Origin: Flavimaricola marinus | Lineage (GTDB): Bacteria > Pseudomonadota > Alphaproteobacteria > Rhodobacterales > Rhodobacteraceae | Assembly (NCBI RefSeq): GCF_900184895.1 | Contig: NZ_FXZK01000013.1 | Coordinates: 16,723 to 80,722 of the forward strand | Length of the DNA stretch: 64,000 nucleotides | Direction of reading: 5' to 3' | Shown here: positions 9,179 through 17,966 of the stretch, piece after piece | Numbering within the stretch: position 1 is the stretch's first letter | Layout of the letters: each line of letters starts with the position of its first letter | Position numbers and translations under genes: made by a program | Notes under the pieces: model-generated | The model's database searches: none | The model's input: only the letters and a program-made list of their open reading frames with translations | Told to the model about the DNA's origin: nothing

Positions 9179-9291
9179 CCGGTACGCAGAGCGTTGGGCC
9201 GGGTTTGTTGCTCTTGAGTATTACATTCAGGCGTCAGTTGGTCGGAGTTTTTCCCTGTTTCGCAGTACGATCCAGTCAACTGCGGCAAGAA

Positions 9292-9310
9292 TACGGGGCT
9301 CACCCCCGTA
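9292..9310 (-). terminator. Possible terminator at the end of the large catabolic operon
   Basis: TACGGGG/CCCCGTA forms a seven-base stem with a five-base loop that spans the stop codon of the Gfo/Idh gene. On the minus strand it is followed by TTCTTG only, so termination strength is uncertain. Confidence 0.4.
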
Positions 9311-10328
9311 GCACGGTCGCCCATCGTCCTGTCTGCTCCGACGCTCTGAGGGCATCGAGACCGCGCATATTCTGAACCGCGTCTTCCGCATCGAAGAGAT
9401 CTCTGTCGCCATTCATGCAGAGATCGGAGAAGGCCTCGGCCTGCAATCGGTACTGATCAACCGGCGCAAACTCCTCGATCCGGTGCGGTTGTCCTTTTAC
9501 GACTGTACCATCGTCGAAAATTAACCGTGCCGCATGATCTGACGGCTGATTGAATGGAATTGCGAGCGACACGCGCCCTTCAGTGCCGATGATCTGCACA
9601 TCCTGACTGCGCACGAGTTGCGTGGCGCAGGTGAAGACGAGACGGCGGCCCTCGGGAAATGCCAGGATGCCACTGGTCACCCGATCGGTGCCGAATGCGG
9701 GATCTCGATCAACAAGCACCACCGCCTTTTCGGGTTCGCCCTCAAAGATAAACCGCGCCAGCGCAACCGCGTAGCACCCCACGTCATTCAGCGCGCCGCC
9801 ACCGATATTGGCCTGATTGCGCACATTGGCGGGATCGCGATTGTCATAGCAGAAGCTGGCGTGAATCGCTCTTACGCTGCCAAGTGCGCCGGTTCGGGCC
9901 AGATCGCGTGCCCGCTGCCATTGAGGATGGTCGCGGATCATGAACGCTTCGCGCACTTTTTTGCCTGCACGACGGGAGGCTTCGATCAGTTTTTCGGCCT
10001 CACTCGCACTCAGGGCAATGGGTTTTTCGCAGAGCACATGCTTGCCCGCCTCAAGCGCCTTGAGTGTCCAGGGCACATGCAGGTGATTGGGCAGTGGATT
10101 ATAGACGATGTCAATTTCGGGGTCTGCCAGCAGAGCCTCGTAACTGTCGTGGGCACGCGGGATGCCAAGGGCGGCAGCCGCCGCGCGCGCTTTCTGCCCA
10201 TCGCGCGACGAGATGGCGCCGACACTCAGCCTGTCACTCTTCATCAGTGCGGGGATCACCTGTTTCACCGCAATGTTGCCTGTGCCGAGCACGCCCCATA
10301 CGGGGCGTTTCGTTGTTTCGGATGTCAT
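9300..10328 (-). CDS. Gfo/Idh/MocA-family NAD(P)-dependent oxidoreductase
   Basis: A 342-residue dehydrogenase. The Rossmann motif GVLGTGNIA is near residues 11-19 and the catalytic-lysine motif CEKPIAL near 95-101. A Gfo/Idh C-terminal domain follows, containing GGGALNDVGCYAV. These enzymes oxidise or reduce sugars and inositols. ATG at 10328 is preferred over 10343 because AAGGAT lies six bases before it. It is the last gene of the minus-strand operon, 28 bases after an FAD oxidoreductase gene, and may handle a sugar released by that enzyme or by a deglycase (inference). Confidence 0.9.
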   Translation of the reverse strand: MTSETTKRPVWGVLGTGNIAVKQVIPALMKSDRLSVGAISSRDGQKARAAAAALGIPRAHDSYEALLADPEIDIVYNPLPNHLHVPWTLKALEAGKHVLCEKPIALSASEAEKLIEASRRAGKKVREAFMIRDHPQWQRARDLARTGALGSVRAIHASFCYDNRDPANVRNQANIGGGALNDVGCYAVALARFIFEGEPEKAVVLVDRDPAFGTDRVTSGILAFPEGRRLVFTCATQLVRSQDVQIIGTEGRVSLAIPFNQPSDHAARLIFDDGTVVKGQPHRIEEFAPVDQYRLQAEAFSDLCMNGDRDLFDAEDAVQNMRGLDALRASEQTGRWATVLRG

Positions 10329-10355
10329 GGGAATATCCTTCATCCTGACCGGGGA

Positions 10356-11486
10356 TCAGGCCGCATAGCGACCGGGGCGGAAGGTTTCGAACAGCGACGA
10401 CGGTTCGCCTCCGAGGATTTCCCGCGCCAGAAGCTCAGGCAGAATCAAGCCCAGAGTGGCGCCGCTGTGGCTAAAGGCAACGTAATAGCCATCGATCCCG
10501 TCCAGCGCGCCCACTACCGGCTCGCCACCGCCGGGAATGGGCTTGCGCCCGACGCCGATGGAATCGATTTCCAGTTTCGGATTCCCCCGGATAAGCTTTT
10601 CCGCCTCGCTAAGAAGCGTCTGTACGTCGTCGTCGCTGTATTCAAAGCTGCCATCCTCGTGGATGACCATTGCACGTTCAACCCAGCCGGAATCGATGGC
10701 CAGGCAGTTGTTGACCGCGGGGCGCACTGCCGCACGAGGCGTGTTCAGCACCGCGCGCAGCCCGGAAGCGACGGGTTTCGTCAGGATCAGAAGAGACACC
10801 GGGCTGTCGTCGCCCATCGGCATTCCCAAGTCGCGTACCGCTTCGGGCACCGAAGGACCCGTGGCCAGCAGTGCGGCATCCACACTGAACCGTTCTCCCC
10901 CGGCAGTGCGTACGGCTGTCACGCGGCCCGAGGCCGTTTCGATTTCAGATTTTCCCGCATCCTCAACGATCTTCCCTCCCAAGGCCAGAATTTCCTTTGC
11001 CATCAGTCCGATGACGCTGGGCAGATCGACCCAGCCTTCACCAGCATTGAAAATGGCATGGCCATTGTTCACCGATTTCGGGTCTACCCCTGCCACGCGG
11101 CGGGAAATCTCGTCACTGTCCACCCATTCGGAATCGTATCCGATGCCCTGTTCGTAATGCAGCGTTTCTTCGAGCGTTGCGCCGTCGATCAGGCTTTTCC
11201 AGCGCAGCCCACCGTCAAACCGCAGGAAACCGTGGGTTTCGGGCCGATGGCTGCGGAAGCTACGCCAGCGGTCCATGCCCAGAAGGCGCAGCGTGTGATA
11301 TTCCTGCGATCGGCGGTTTGCCGAGTTCAGCCAGGCGATCGAGCGGCACGAGGCGCCATTGGCCAGAGGACCATCGTTCAACAGCACAATCTCGGCTCCG
11401 GCACGGGCCAGATGCCATGCCGTGGCGACACCGAAGATGCCGCCGCCAATGATACCGACGCAGAGAGGAGAGGAATTGGTCGTCAT
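10356..11486 (-). CDS. FAD-dependent oxidoreductase of the DadA/DAO family (amadoriase candidate)
   Basis: A 376-residue flavoprotein. The dinucleotide-binding motif GIIGGGIFGVATAWHL starts near residue 11. The late FAD motif is GYYVAFSHSGATLGLILPE near 330-350. The DAO family oxidises secondary or primary amines and includes sarcosine oxidase, D-amino acid dehydrogenase and fructosyl-amino acid oxidases such as SocD. Its place among SIS deglycases and FrlD-like kinases suggests oxidative cleavage of an Amadori compound. That substrate is inferred from context only. About 130 bases separate it from the upstream kinase gene. Confidence 0.85.
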   Translation of the reverse strand: MTTNSSPLCVGIIGGGIFGVATAWHLARAGAEIVLLNDGPLANGASCRSIAWLNSANRRSQEYHTLRLLGMDRWRSFRSHRPETHGFLRFDGGLRWKSLIDGATLEETLHYEQGIGYDSEWVDSDEISRRVAGVDPKSVNNGHAIFNAGEGWVDLPSVIGLMAKEILALGGKIVEDAGKSEIETASGRVTAVRTAGGERFSVDAALLATGPSVPEAVRDLGMPMGDDSPVSLLILTKPVASGLRAVLNTPRAAVRPAVNNCLAIDSGWVERAMVIHEDGSFEYSDDDVQTLLSEAEKLIRGNPKLEIDSIGVGRKPIPGGGEPVVGALDGIDGYYVAFSHSGATLGLILPELLAREILGGEPSSLFETFRPGRYAA

Positions 11487-11619
11487 AACTGTTCTACCTT
11501 TCAGACGTTTAGGAGTTGAGGGAAAGTGGACAGGGAGGGTCTAGCACGCCGATCTTTTCCAGCCCTTGGTACGGGCGAATTCTGTCTGAGGCGCGACGAA
11601 CTTCCCTCGCGCTAAATGC

Positions 11620-12477
11620 TCATGTCGCCATTTCATGCACCGGCATGGGATGAGGATGCCCGAAGGCACCGAACCATCCACATGCCCTCGCAGCAAATCC
11701 TGCGGCTGCATCAAGCGCTACATCGGGACGAGCGCCCTGAAGAGTTGCCGCCAGGTAGGCCGCTGTGAAGGCATCACCTGCACCCATCGTATCGACCACC
11801 GTGGCGGGTTTCCGCGCCTGGCGGTAGATTGTGCCGTCGACCTGCCACATGGCATCCTTCACGCCCCGGGTAATGGCGATGGTGCTTACGCCGAACCCGT
11901 TGACCTGTTTCATCAGTGCGGTGCAGGCTTCATCATCGAGATCGGCGGCGGAAAAGCAGGCCATGGTTACATGTGGACACACCTGCGCCAAGTAATCGGG
12001 CTCGCGCCGGGTGGAGAAATCGAAGGAGATGCCCTGAGCAACACGCCTTATGCGCGGTAGTTCGGCTTCGAGATAGCTGAAACAACTGGTGTGAACATGG
12101 CCGTAGCGTCTGATGAGCGCGAAATCGTCATCATCCATGCGGAGCATAAGCTTGCGGCGGATGCCCCCATTGTTGGATCGCAAAAATACCCTGTCGCCTC
12201 CTTCATCCAACGTGACCTCTGCCTTCCCGTTTGGACCGACAGCCTGACGCAGATGATTGTCGCTCAAGCCCTCGGCAAGAATGCTGGCCCGCACGTGCGC
12301 GCCTTCGGGGTCATCGCCCACAATTCCGATATACGCGGTCTGGGAAAGCCCGGCACGTCGAGCCAAAACAGCGACGTTCAAGGCATTGCCGCCGGGGAAA
12401 TATTCCGCCCTCTCAAGGTAAGCGTCCACGACATTGTCGCCGATCCCGACCAAACCTACGCATTGAAGATCGTTCAT
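11620..12477 (-). CDS. PfkB-family sugar kinase, FrlD-like (second copy)
   Basis: A 285-residue kinase with VGIGDNVVDAY and YFPGGNALNVAVLARRAG near the N terminus, and DTMGAGDAFTAAYLA near residue 228. It shares the FrlD signatures with the copies at 962-1840 and 13726-14523 but differs at most positions, so it is not a recent duplicate. ATG at 12477 follows GGAGAGGGG and is preferred over 12519. It follows the SIS gene 12646-13635, with 168 bases between them, and they likely form a kinase-deglycase pair. Confidence 0.85.
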   Translation of the reverse strand: MNDLQCVGLVGIGDNVVDAYLERAEYFPGGNALNVAVLARRAGLSQTAYIGIVGDDPEGAHVRASILAEGLSDNHLRQAVGPNGKAEVTLDEGGDRVFLRSNNGGIRRKLMLRMDDDDFALIRRYGHVHTSCFSYLEAELPRIRRVAQGISFDFSTRREPDYLAQVCPHVTMACFSAADLDDEACTALMKQVNGFGVSTIAITRGVKDAMWQVDGTIYRQARKPATVVDTMGAGDAFTAAYLAATLQGARPDVALDAAAGFAARACGWFGAFGHPHPMPVHEMAT

Positions 12478-12645
12478 TTCTGCGCCCCTCTCCCTCTCCG
12501 ACGTCCTTGGATGCGTCAAAGCACCACATCGTCATCATCGTCACCTCGACCATGTGCTTAGATAAAGGTTCAATCAGCTTCGCCGATCCCCAACGAGGCC
12601 GCTCTGGATCATCTATCGTCCCTCGGGTGGCCGCGCGAGTCATGC

Positions 12646-13635
12646 TCAATACTCCATCTGCCACATGTAGCGACGCACTGTCAGCGGATGCCCGCGGGAG
12701 AAGGCGAGCTTGTCGCAATAGACTCGCAAAAGCGCGCCGAAGACGAGCGGTTCGACATATTCGACGATGTCCGTGGCCAGTGCCCCTAGGCCTAGTTCCT
12801 CAGCGTCGAGAACCGTGACGCGGTTGCTGTACTTGGTGACGAAGTCGATCGCGCGGTCGTCCATCGGTCGTGACGCGCCAAGGCTTTTCAGCACGATGAA
12901 GGGCACATCGAAATCAGTGATCTCGAAGGGGCCATGGAAATACTCGCCCGCATGGATTGCGGCCGAATGGATCCATTGCATCTCCTGAAAGATGCAGATC
13001 GCGTAGGAATAGGCGGTGGCGTAGTTGCCTCCCGAGGCCATTGTGTAGATTACAGTGTCGCGCTTGTGGTCTTCAGCAAAGGTCGCGATGCGACCTTCAT
13101 GCGCGGCGACTGCCTTATCCACGATCCCAGGCAGTTGGTTCAGCGCGGCATCTAGCTTTGCAACGACCTCATTCCCTTCTCGCGCGGCGAGGATGCCGAA
13201 GGTCAGCCGGGCGAGAAGGGCGGGAGCGTCGTTCGTTTCCAACCGCTTAGGGTCGTGCTTATAGTAGATCGAAATTTCGGCGACCTCGTCCAAGGGGCTG
13301 CCTGCGACAGTGGTGAGCACGATGGTCAGCGCACCCCTCTCGCGGGCGAAGCGCGCTGCCTCGACCGTCTCGGGTGTGGTGCCGCTGAGCGAGCAAAGGA
13401 TGACAATCGAGCTCTTGCCAAGCCGCGCAGGCGCGCGGGCCTTAAACTCGGCGGCATTCAGCGCGTGTGCGGCCATCGTCTTGGACTGGCGGTCCATCAC
13501 ATATTCTGCCGGTAGCATCAGCGCGTAGGAGCCACCGCATGCGACGAAGTAGACATCGTCCACGTCAACACGGCACTTGGCGGAGTCAATAGCGGCGGAA
13601 AGTTGCGCCTCGGTGGGAAGGTTGTGGTCCAGCAT
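12646..13635 (-). CDS. SIS-domain deglycase, FrlB-like (second copy)
   Basis: A 329-residue tandem-SIS protein. It shows VYFVACGGSYALMLPAEYV near residue 28, VILCSLSGTTPETVEAA near 77, and IHAGEYFHGPFEITD near 226. The C terminus VRRYMWQMEY resembles the RRYxxxxxY end of FrlB. It most resembles the first SIS protein in motif detail (ACGGS, HGPFE). It stands between two PfkB kinases in the minus-strand operon, so either kinase could supply its phosphorylated substrate. Expected products are a sugar 6-phosphate and a free amino acid. Confidence 0.83.
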   Translation of the reverse strand: MLDHNLPTEAQLSAAIDSAKCRVDVDDVYFVACGGSYALMLPAEYVMDRQSKTMAAHALNAAEFKARAPARLGKSSIVILCSLSGTTPETVEAARFARERGALTIVLTTVAGSPLDEVAEISIYYKHDPKRLETNDAPALLARLTFGILAAREGNEVVAKLDAALNQLPGIVDKAVAAHEGRIATFAEDHKRDTVIYTMASGGNYATAYSYAICIFQEMQWIHSAAIHAGEYFHGPFEITDFDVPFIVLKSLGASRPMDDRAIDFVTKYSNRVTVLDAEELGLGALATDIVEYVEPLVFGALLRVYCDKLAFSRGHPLTVRRYMWQMEY

Positions 13636-13725
13636 TTTGATCCTCTTTCGGGTCGGGTTCAGGCAAGGGAACGCTGATACCGGAACATAGTTGAACCGGG
13701 TCGCGGCCGTTTTGGTTGTAGCGCG

Positions 13726-14523
13726 CTACTGCGGAAAACCTCCGGGATGGCTGCAGGTGCGGGCGGCCAAAGCATGTCCCGCCAGCATTGCTTCTTGCAT
13801 TTCTGCTCCATTCAGACGGGCAGTCAGGAAGCCCGCGATGTAGCTGTCGCCGGCGCCGGTCGTGTCGAGAGCGATTATAGGCTCGGCCCCAGTGCGCCAC
13901 TCACGACCACCGGCAAGTGCGAAGCTGCCGGCCCGGCCGAGCGTAATTACGGCCGTGTCGGCGCCATCGGCGACAAGGGCCGCGGCGCGGCCCGCAGCCT
14001 CACTGGCGCGTGCCTCTGGCAACGAAGCAAAGGCTATAGACAGGCCATCAGCGCGGATGTTCTCCTCTGAGGTCACATTGACAGAAAGATCCTGGCTCAC
14101 AGAGATCCCGCTGGCCTTGAGCGCCCGTCGTAGGGCTCCGCCATCGTCGAGCCAGCCAATATGGACATGCCGTGCCTGCGCGATTGCGGCCCGTGCCGCG
14201 GCATCGGGGGTCCAGCCGCTGCAGGCGCCAAAATCCTCCTTTAGTAAAGTCCGCTCGCCATCAGCGCCGACGTAGATCTCAGTGACCGACGTTGGGGCGT
14301 CTCGCCGGACGAGCCAGCGTATGTCGACCCCGTTGGCAGCAAGCGTGTCGGCGACCCGATCGCCGTCCGGTCCCAGGGCGCCGGCGTAGGCTGCAGAAAG
14401 CCCGCTTCGCGCAGTCTGTACGGCGACATTTACTGCGTTGCCCCCCACGAGGACAGCCTCAGCATGGCCGCTCAGCTTGTCGATGCAGTTGTCGCCAACG
14501 GCGAAAAGGTCAAATGCCGTCAT
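13726..14523 (-). CDS. PfkB-family sugar kinase, FrlD-like (third copy)
   Basis: A 265-residue kinase, the one closest in length to E. coli FrlD. It has AVGDNCIDKLSG and VGGNAVNVAVQTARSG at the N terminus and DTTGAGDSYIAGFLTARL near residue 222. The GDNCxD and GGNAVNVAV strings match FrlD very well. Its start overlaps the stop of the upstream FAD oxidoreductase by four bases (14520-14523), which implies translational coupling with that gene. About 90 bases separate it from the following SIS gene. Confidence 0.87.
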   Translation of the reverse strand: MTAFDLFAVGDNCIDKLSGHAEAVLVGGNAVNVAVQTARSGLSAAYAGALGPDGDRVADTLAANGVDIRWLVRRDAPTSVTEIYVGADGERTLLKEDFGACSGWTPDAAARAAIAQARHVHIGWLDDGGALRRALKASGISVSQDLSVNVTSEENIRADGLSIAFASLPEARASEAAGRAAALVADGADTAVITLGRAGSFALAGGREWRTGAEPIIALDTTGAGDSYIAGFLTARLNGAEMQEAMLAGHALAARTCSHPGGFPQ

Positions 14524-15830
14524 CCGATGGTCGCTCCGCGGGATGGCAGCCGATCCTTGACATCGTGTAGGGCCAGCACGGGACGACGGTACCAGGTCTG
14601 ACCGTGGAAGAAGGGTCGGGTCTCAAACTCCAACCCGTCCAAGCCAGTCTCTCCGCCAGGCTGACCCAACAACTTGCGCGCCAGCGCCTGGCCGAGGAAG
14701 GACGTCATCGCAACCCCGGTGCCGTTATAGCCGATGGCGTAGCCCATACGCCCCTTCACACCGACATGCGGCAAATGGCTGAAAGTCGCGCCGACCCACC
14801 CCGACCAGACATGGCCCAGGGGGACCCCCGCGAGCTGCGGAAATACGCGCAACATGTTGTCGCGTGCGCGCGGCAGGCAAGTGCGCAAGTTCTTCGTATC
14901 CACTGGCACGACGGTCCCCATAACCACGCGGTCGCCGTCTGGCGACGGCCGGTGGTAGGTCACGTTCAGTCGCGTGTCGTAGATCATTGAGGCGCGGGGA
15001 TAGAGCCGCGTCACCTCGGCCCTGTCCATCGGTACCGTCGCCATCACTACCGAGGCGAGCGAGACGACTCTGCGCCGCATCCATTTCGATGCGCCATCAG
15101 TATAGCCATCCGTGCCCATGACCAGATGGTCCGCCCGAACCCGAACCTGGCCCGCCATCAGGGACATGTAGTCGCCCCGGTCCTCGATGGCGCTGGCGCG
15201 GCAATGAGGAACAAAGCGTATGCCCTCTTCAAGGCACAGCCTCACCAGCCCGGCCAGAAGTCGCCCGGGATGCACGCTTGCCCAGTCGGGCAGATGCAAC
15301 CCGCCGCGGAACTGGGGGGACGAGACGTAGTCGCAAACCCGGGCAGCGGGGACCATTTCGGCCTCTATCCCGATCTTGCGCTGCAGCGCACCGAAGGCCT
15401 CCAGCCCCTGAAGCCGATCCTCGCGGTGGGCGCCTATGAAATGTCCACATACTGAATAGTTGCAATCGATGCCTTCATCGGCCACGAAATTGCGCAGATG
15501 GCGGTGCGCCTCGACCCCGGTGCGCAGGATCTCCATCGCCCTCGTCTCGCCAAAACGAGCTGCTAACCCCACCAGATCGGGCTTGATCTCCGAGGAGACC
15601 TGACCGCCGTTGCGGGTGGAGCAGCCGTGGCCAATCTCTTCCGCGTCAAGGATGACGACCTTGCGACCGCCGCGGGCAAGGTGCAGCGCCGTATTCAGGC
15701 CGGAGAATCCCGATCCCACCACGACCACGTCCTCGCGGGGCTCGACCTGCGCCGCGGGAATTTTGGGTAAGGTCATCTCGGCTCGCCAGAGCGGTTGTTC
15801 AGAGTAATTTGCGAAAAATTCTAGGGTCAT
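14520..15830 (-). CDS. FAD-dependent amine/amino acid oxidoreductase, PuuB/OrdL type
   Basis: A 436-residue DAO-superfamily enzyme. The FAD motif VVVGSGFSGLNTALHLARGG lies near residues 36-55, followed by the group-specific EEIGHGCSTRNGGQVSS near 61-77. The C-terminal FAD motif is YAIGYNGTGVAMTSFLGQ. PuuB-type enzymes oxidise gamma-glutamylated amines and related secondary amines. ATG at 15830 is chosen because it lies eight bases after the SIS stop; the open frame extends upstream but runs through that SIS gene. Tight coupling to a deglycase and a FrlD-like kinase points to amino-sugar conjugates as substrates (inference). Confidence 0.86.
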   Translation of the reverse strand: MTLEFFANYSEQPLWRAEMTLPKIPAAQVEPREDVVVVGSGFSGLNTALHLARGGRKVVILDAEEIGHGCSTRNGGQVSSEIKPDLVGLAARFGETRAMEILRTGVEAHRHLRNFVADEGIDCNYSVCGHFIGAHREDRLQGLEAFGALQRKIGIEAEMVPAARVCDYVSSPQFRGGLHLPDWASVHPGRLLAGLVRLCLEEGIRFVPHCRASAIEDRGDYMSLMAGQVRVRADHLVMGTDGYTDGASKWMRRRVVSLASVVMATVPMDRAEVTRLYPRASMIYDTRLNVTYHRPSPDGDRVVMGTVVPVDTKNLRTCLPRARDNMLRVFPQLAGVPLGHVWSGWVGATFSHLPHVGVKGRMGYAIGYNGTGVAMTSFLGQALARKLLGQPGGETGLDGLEFETRPFFHGQTWYRRPVLALHDVKDRLPSRGATIG

Positions 15831-15838
15831 GCTCTGCC

Positions 15839-16852
15839 TCAGTAGGCGACGCGGCGGTAATAGCGGCGTGTCTCCAGCGGATGGTTTCGAAGCACTTCCA
15901 GATGAGCCGAGAGCCGTTCGAGAGTGGTGGCTAAGAGCGCCGGCGTAAGCATCGCGCGGAGATCGGGCGACAGACCGGTCGTGGGCATCTCGGCCGTGTC
16001 GAGCACGATCAAGCGGTCGGTATGATCCTTGGCGAATTGAACCACGCGCTCGGCCAGCGGCCGAGCTTCGTCCTCCCCCATGAAGACAATGACAGAAACG
16101 CCTTTTTCCACAAGCTCCAGCGTACCGTGAAAGAAGTCGGCAGCGTGGACGGGACGAGTGCGGACCCACTGCATCTCTTCAAGGATGCACATCCCGTAGT
16201 AATAGGCCTCCGTCCAGGCGGACCCGGCGCCCGTGATGATATGCCAGTCATCATTCTGAATAGTCTTTGCCAGCGCCTCCGCTCGCGGCTCAATTGCCTG
16301 CTTTACTGCCAGAAGCTGCTGCGGCAGACCCGAGAGCTCCTCGAGCAGTCGCTCGTAGTCGTCCCGCTCGCCAGCCGCCTGCATCGCGGCGAGGACTGCG
16401 ACGAGCGACTGGACGTAGAACATCTCGCAGGAAGTGTCGTCGGCCGCGTAGTTGATGAAGCAGTGGTCTGCCGCCTTTGCCAACGGCGTATCGCCATGCC
16501 CGACAAGGGTGATAACGGTGGCACCCTGCCCCTTCGCATAGTCGAGCGCGGTGATGCTCTCCTGCGTGGTACCCGAAAGCGAGGGCATCAGGACAATAGA
16601 ATTGGGGCCAAGCGCGCGATGGCCAGTCAGCACGATATCCGCGCAGATCACGTTGAAACAGGGCATCGCGCTTTGCCGGGCCATAAGGTCGGCTGCGGGC
16701 TGCATCAGGATCCCGGCCCCGCCCGATCCCATGAAGAAAAGGCTGTCCGCGCCCTCGCGTACCAGCTTCTGCACCAGTGCGCCCAAGTCGCGCGCCGTGT
16801 CGTGCGCACCTGTCTGGATCCGCAAAAAGCGGTCGGAGTCAAAGTTGAACAT
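15839..16852 (-). CDS. SIS-domain deglycase, FrlB-like (third copy)
   Basis: A 337-residue tandem-SIS protein. FFMGSGGAGILMQPAADLM is near residue 40, LMPSLSGTTQESI near 90, and VHAADFFHGTLELVEKGVSVI near 230. The end, HPLETRRYYRRVAY, is very like the E. coli FrlB C terminus. It diverges from the other two copies at the first loop (GSGGAG instead of ACGGS) and at HGTLE instead of HGPFE, so substrate specificity probably differs. It is the first enzyme gene after the sugar ABC transporter, 23 bases beyond the ATPase gene when read in the direction of transcription. Confidence 0.85.
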   Translation of the reverse strand: MFNFDSDRFLRIQTGAHDTARDLGALVQKLVREGADSLFFMGSGGAGILMQPAADLMARQSAMPCFNVICADIVLTGHRALGPNSIVLMPSLSGTTQESITALDYAKGQGATVITLVGHGDTPLAKAADHCFINYAADDTSCEMFYVQSLVAVLAAMQAAGERDDYERLLEELSGLPQQLLAVKQAIEPRAEALAKTIQNDDWHIITGAGSAWTEAYYYGMCILEEMQWVRTRPVHAADFFHGTLELVEKGVSVIVFMGEDEARPLAERVVQFAKDHTDRLIVLDTAEMPTTGLSPDLRAMLTPALLATTLERLSAHLEVLRNHPLETRRYYRRVAY

Positions 16853-16875
16853 CTAAAAGTCGTCCTTTCTAAAGG

Positions 16876-17955
16876 TCAGAGTCGCAGGCCGGTTTCGGCC
16901 GAGAACAAATGCGCGCGGCCGGGATGGGCCGTGCATGTGATTGTGTTGCCGGGCGAGATCGGCAGTTCGCCGTCGATCTGCACCGTCAGATCAATACCGG
17001 CAGAGAACCGGGTGAATGCGTGGGTCACGCCGCCCAACCTCTCGCAGGCAATCACGTCGAGTGAGGGGCCAGATCCAGTGCCAAACTGGCCTTCCAAGTG
17101 CTCGGGGCGAATTCCCAGCGTCACCCGTTCGCCGACGATCGGTGGCTCTCCATCGATCTCCGCGTCGACGATCAAGCCCGCGGCATCGACGCGGACGATC
17201 CGCTCCGAGACGCTGGTCACGCGGGCGTCAAGAAGGTTCATGGTGGGACTGCCGATGAAGCCTGCGACGAATGTGTTGACCGGGCGGCGGTAGATCTCGA
17301 GCGGGTTACCGGTCTGTTCGATCAGCCCATCGCGCATCACCACGATCTTGTCGGCCAACGTCATCGCTTCAACTTGGTCGTGGGTCACATAGACCATCGT
17401 GGCCTGCAGCTCCCGATGCAACCGCGCCAGCTCAACCCGCATCTGCATCCGAAGGGCAGCATCGAGGTTCGAGAGTGGCTCATCGAAGAGGAATACCTTG
17501 GGTTCCCGCACGATCGCTCTGCCTATGGCAACCCGCTGGCGCTGCCCCCCCGAAAGATCACGCGGCAGCCGATCAAGCAGCGGCGTCAGCTGAAGGATGC
17601 GTGCGGCCTCGGCGATCTTGGCGTCACGTTCGGGCTTCTTCAGCCCGGCCACCTTAAGTCCGAATTCCATGTTCTGGCGCACGGTCTTGTGCGGGTAGAG
17701 CGCGTAAGACTGAAAGACCATTGAGATGCCACGATTCGCCGACTTGACATTGTTCATGCGCTGGCCGTCGATCATCAAATCGCCGCTGTCGATGCTTTCC
17801 AGCCCAGCGATCATCCGCAGCAGTGTGCTTTTCCCGCATCCCGAAGGGCCGAGCAGGACGACGAACTCGCGCTTAGCAATATCTATGTCGACGCCGCGCA
17901 GAGCCTCGTAGCGGCCAAAGCTCTTCCGCACGTCGTCGATCTTCATGTAGCTCAT
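16876..17955 (-). CDS. Carbohydrate ABC transporter ATP-binding protein (MalK/UgpC group)
   Basis: A 359-residue ATPase. Walker A GPSGCGKST is near 36-44, the signature LSGGQRQR near 135-142, and Walker B FLFDEPLSNLD follows. The C-terminal regulatory OB-type (TOBE) domain contains GIRPEHL. These traits mark the carbohydrate-importer ATPase group. ATG at 17955 follows AAGGACC; an in-frame ATG at 17970 overlaps the permease stop and is an alternative. It serves the two permeases and the binding protein at 17967-21075. Confidence 0.93.
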   Translation of the reverse strand: MSYMKIDDVRKSFGRYEALRGVDIDIAKREFVVLLGPSGCGKSTLLRMIAGLESIDSGDLMIDGQRMNNVKSANRGISMVFQSYALYPHKTVRQNMEFGLKVAGLKKPERDAKIAEAARILQLTPLLDRLPRDLSGGQRQRVAIGRAIVREPKVFLFDEPLSNLDAALRMQMRVELARLHRELQATMVYVTHDQVEAMTLADKIVVMRDGLIEQTGNPLEIYRRPVNTFVAGFIGSPTMNLLDARVTSVSERIVRVDAAGLIVDAEIDGEPPIVGERVTLGIRPEHLEGQFGTGSGPSLDVIACERLGGVTHAFTRFSAGIDLTVQIDGELPISPGNTITCTAHPGRAHLFSAETGLRL

Positions 17956-17966
17956 GGGCAGGTCCT

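Noticed and set aside
9618..11519. A 633-codon plus-strand open frame
   Set aside because: It is antisense to the Gfo/Idh and FAD oxidoreductase genes, which have clear motifs. Its length is a by-product of high GC.
16022..17293. A 423-codon plus-strand open frame
   Set aside because: Antisense to a SIS gene and an ABC ATPase with full motifs.
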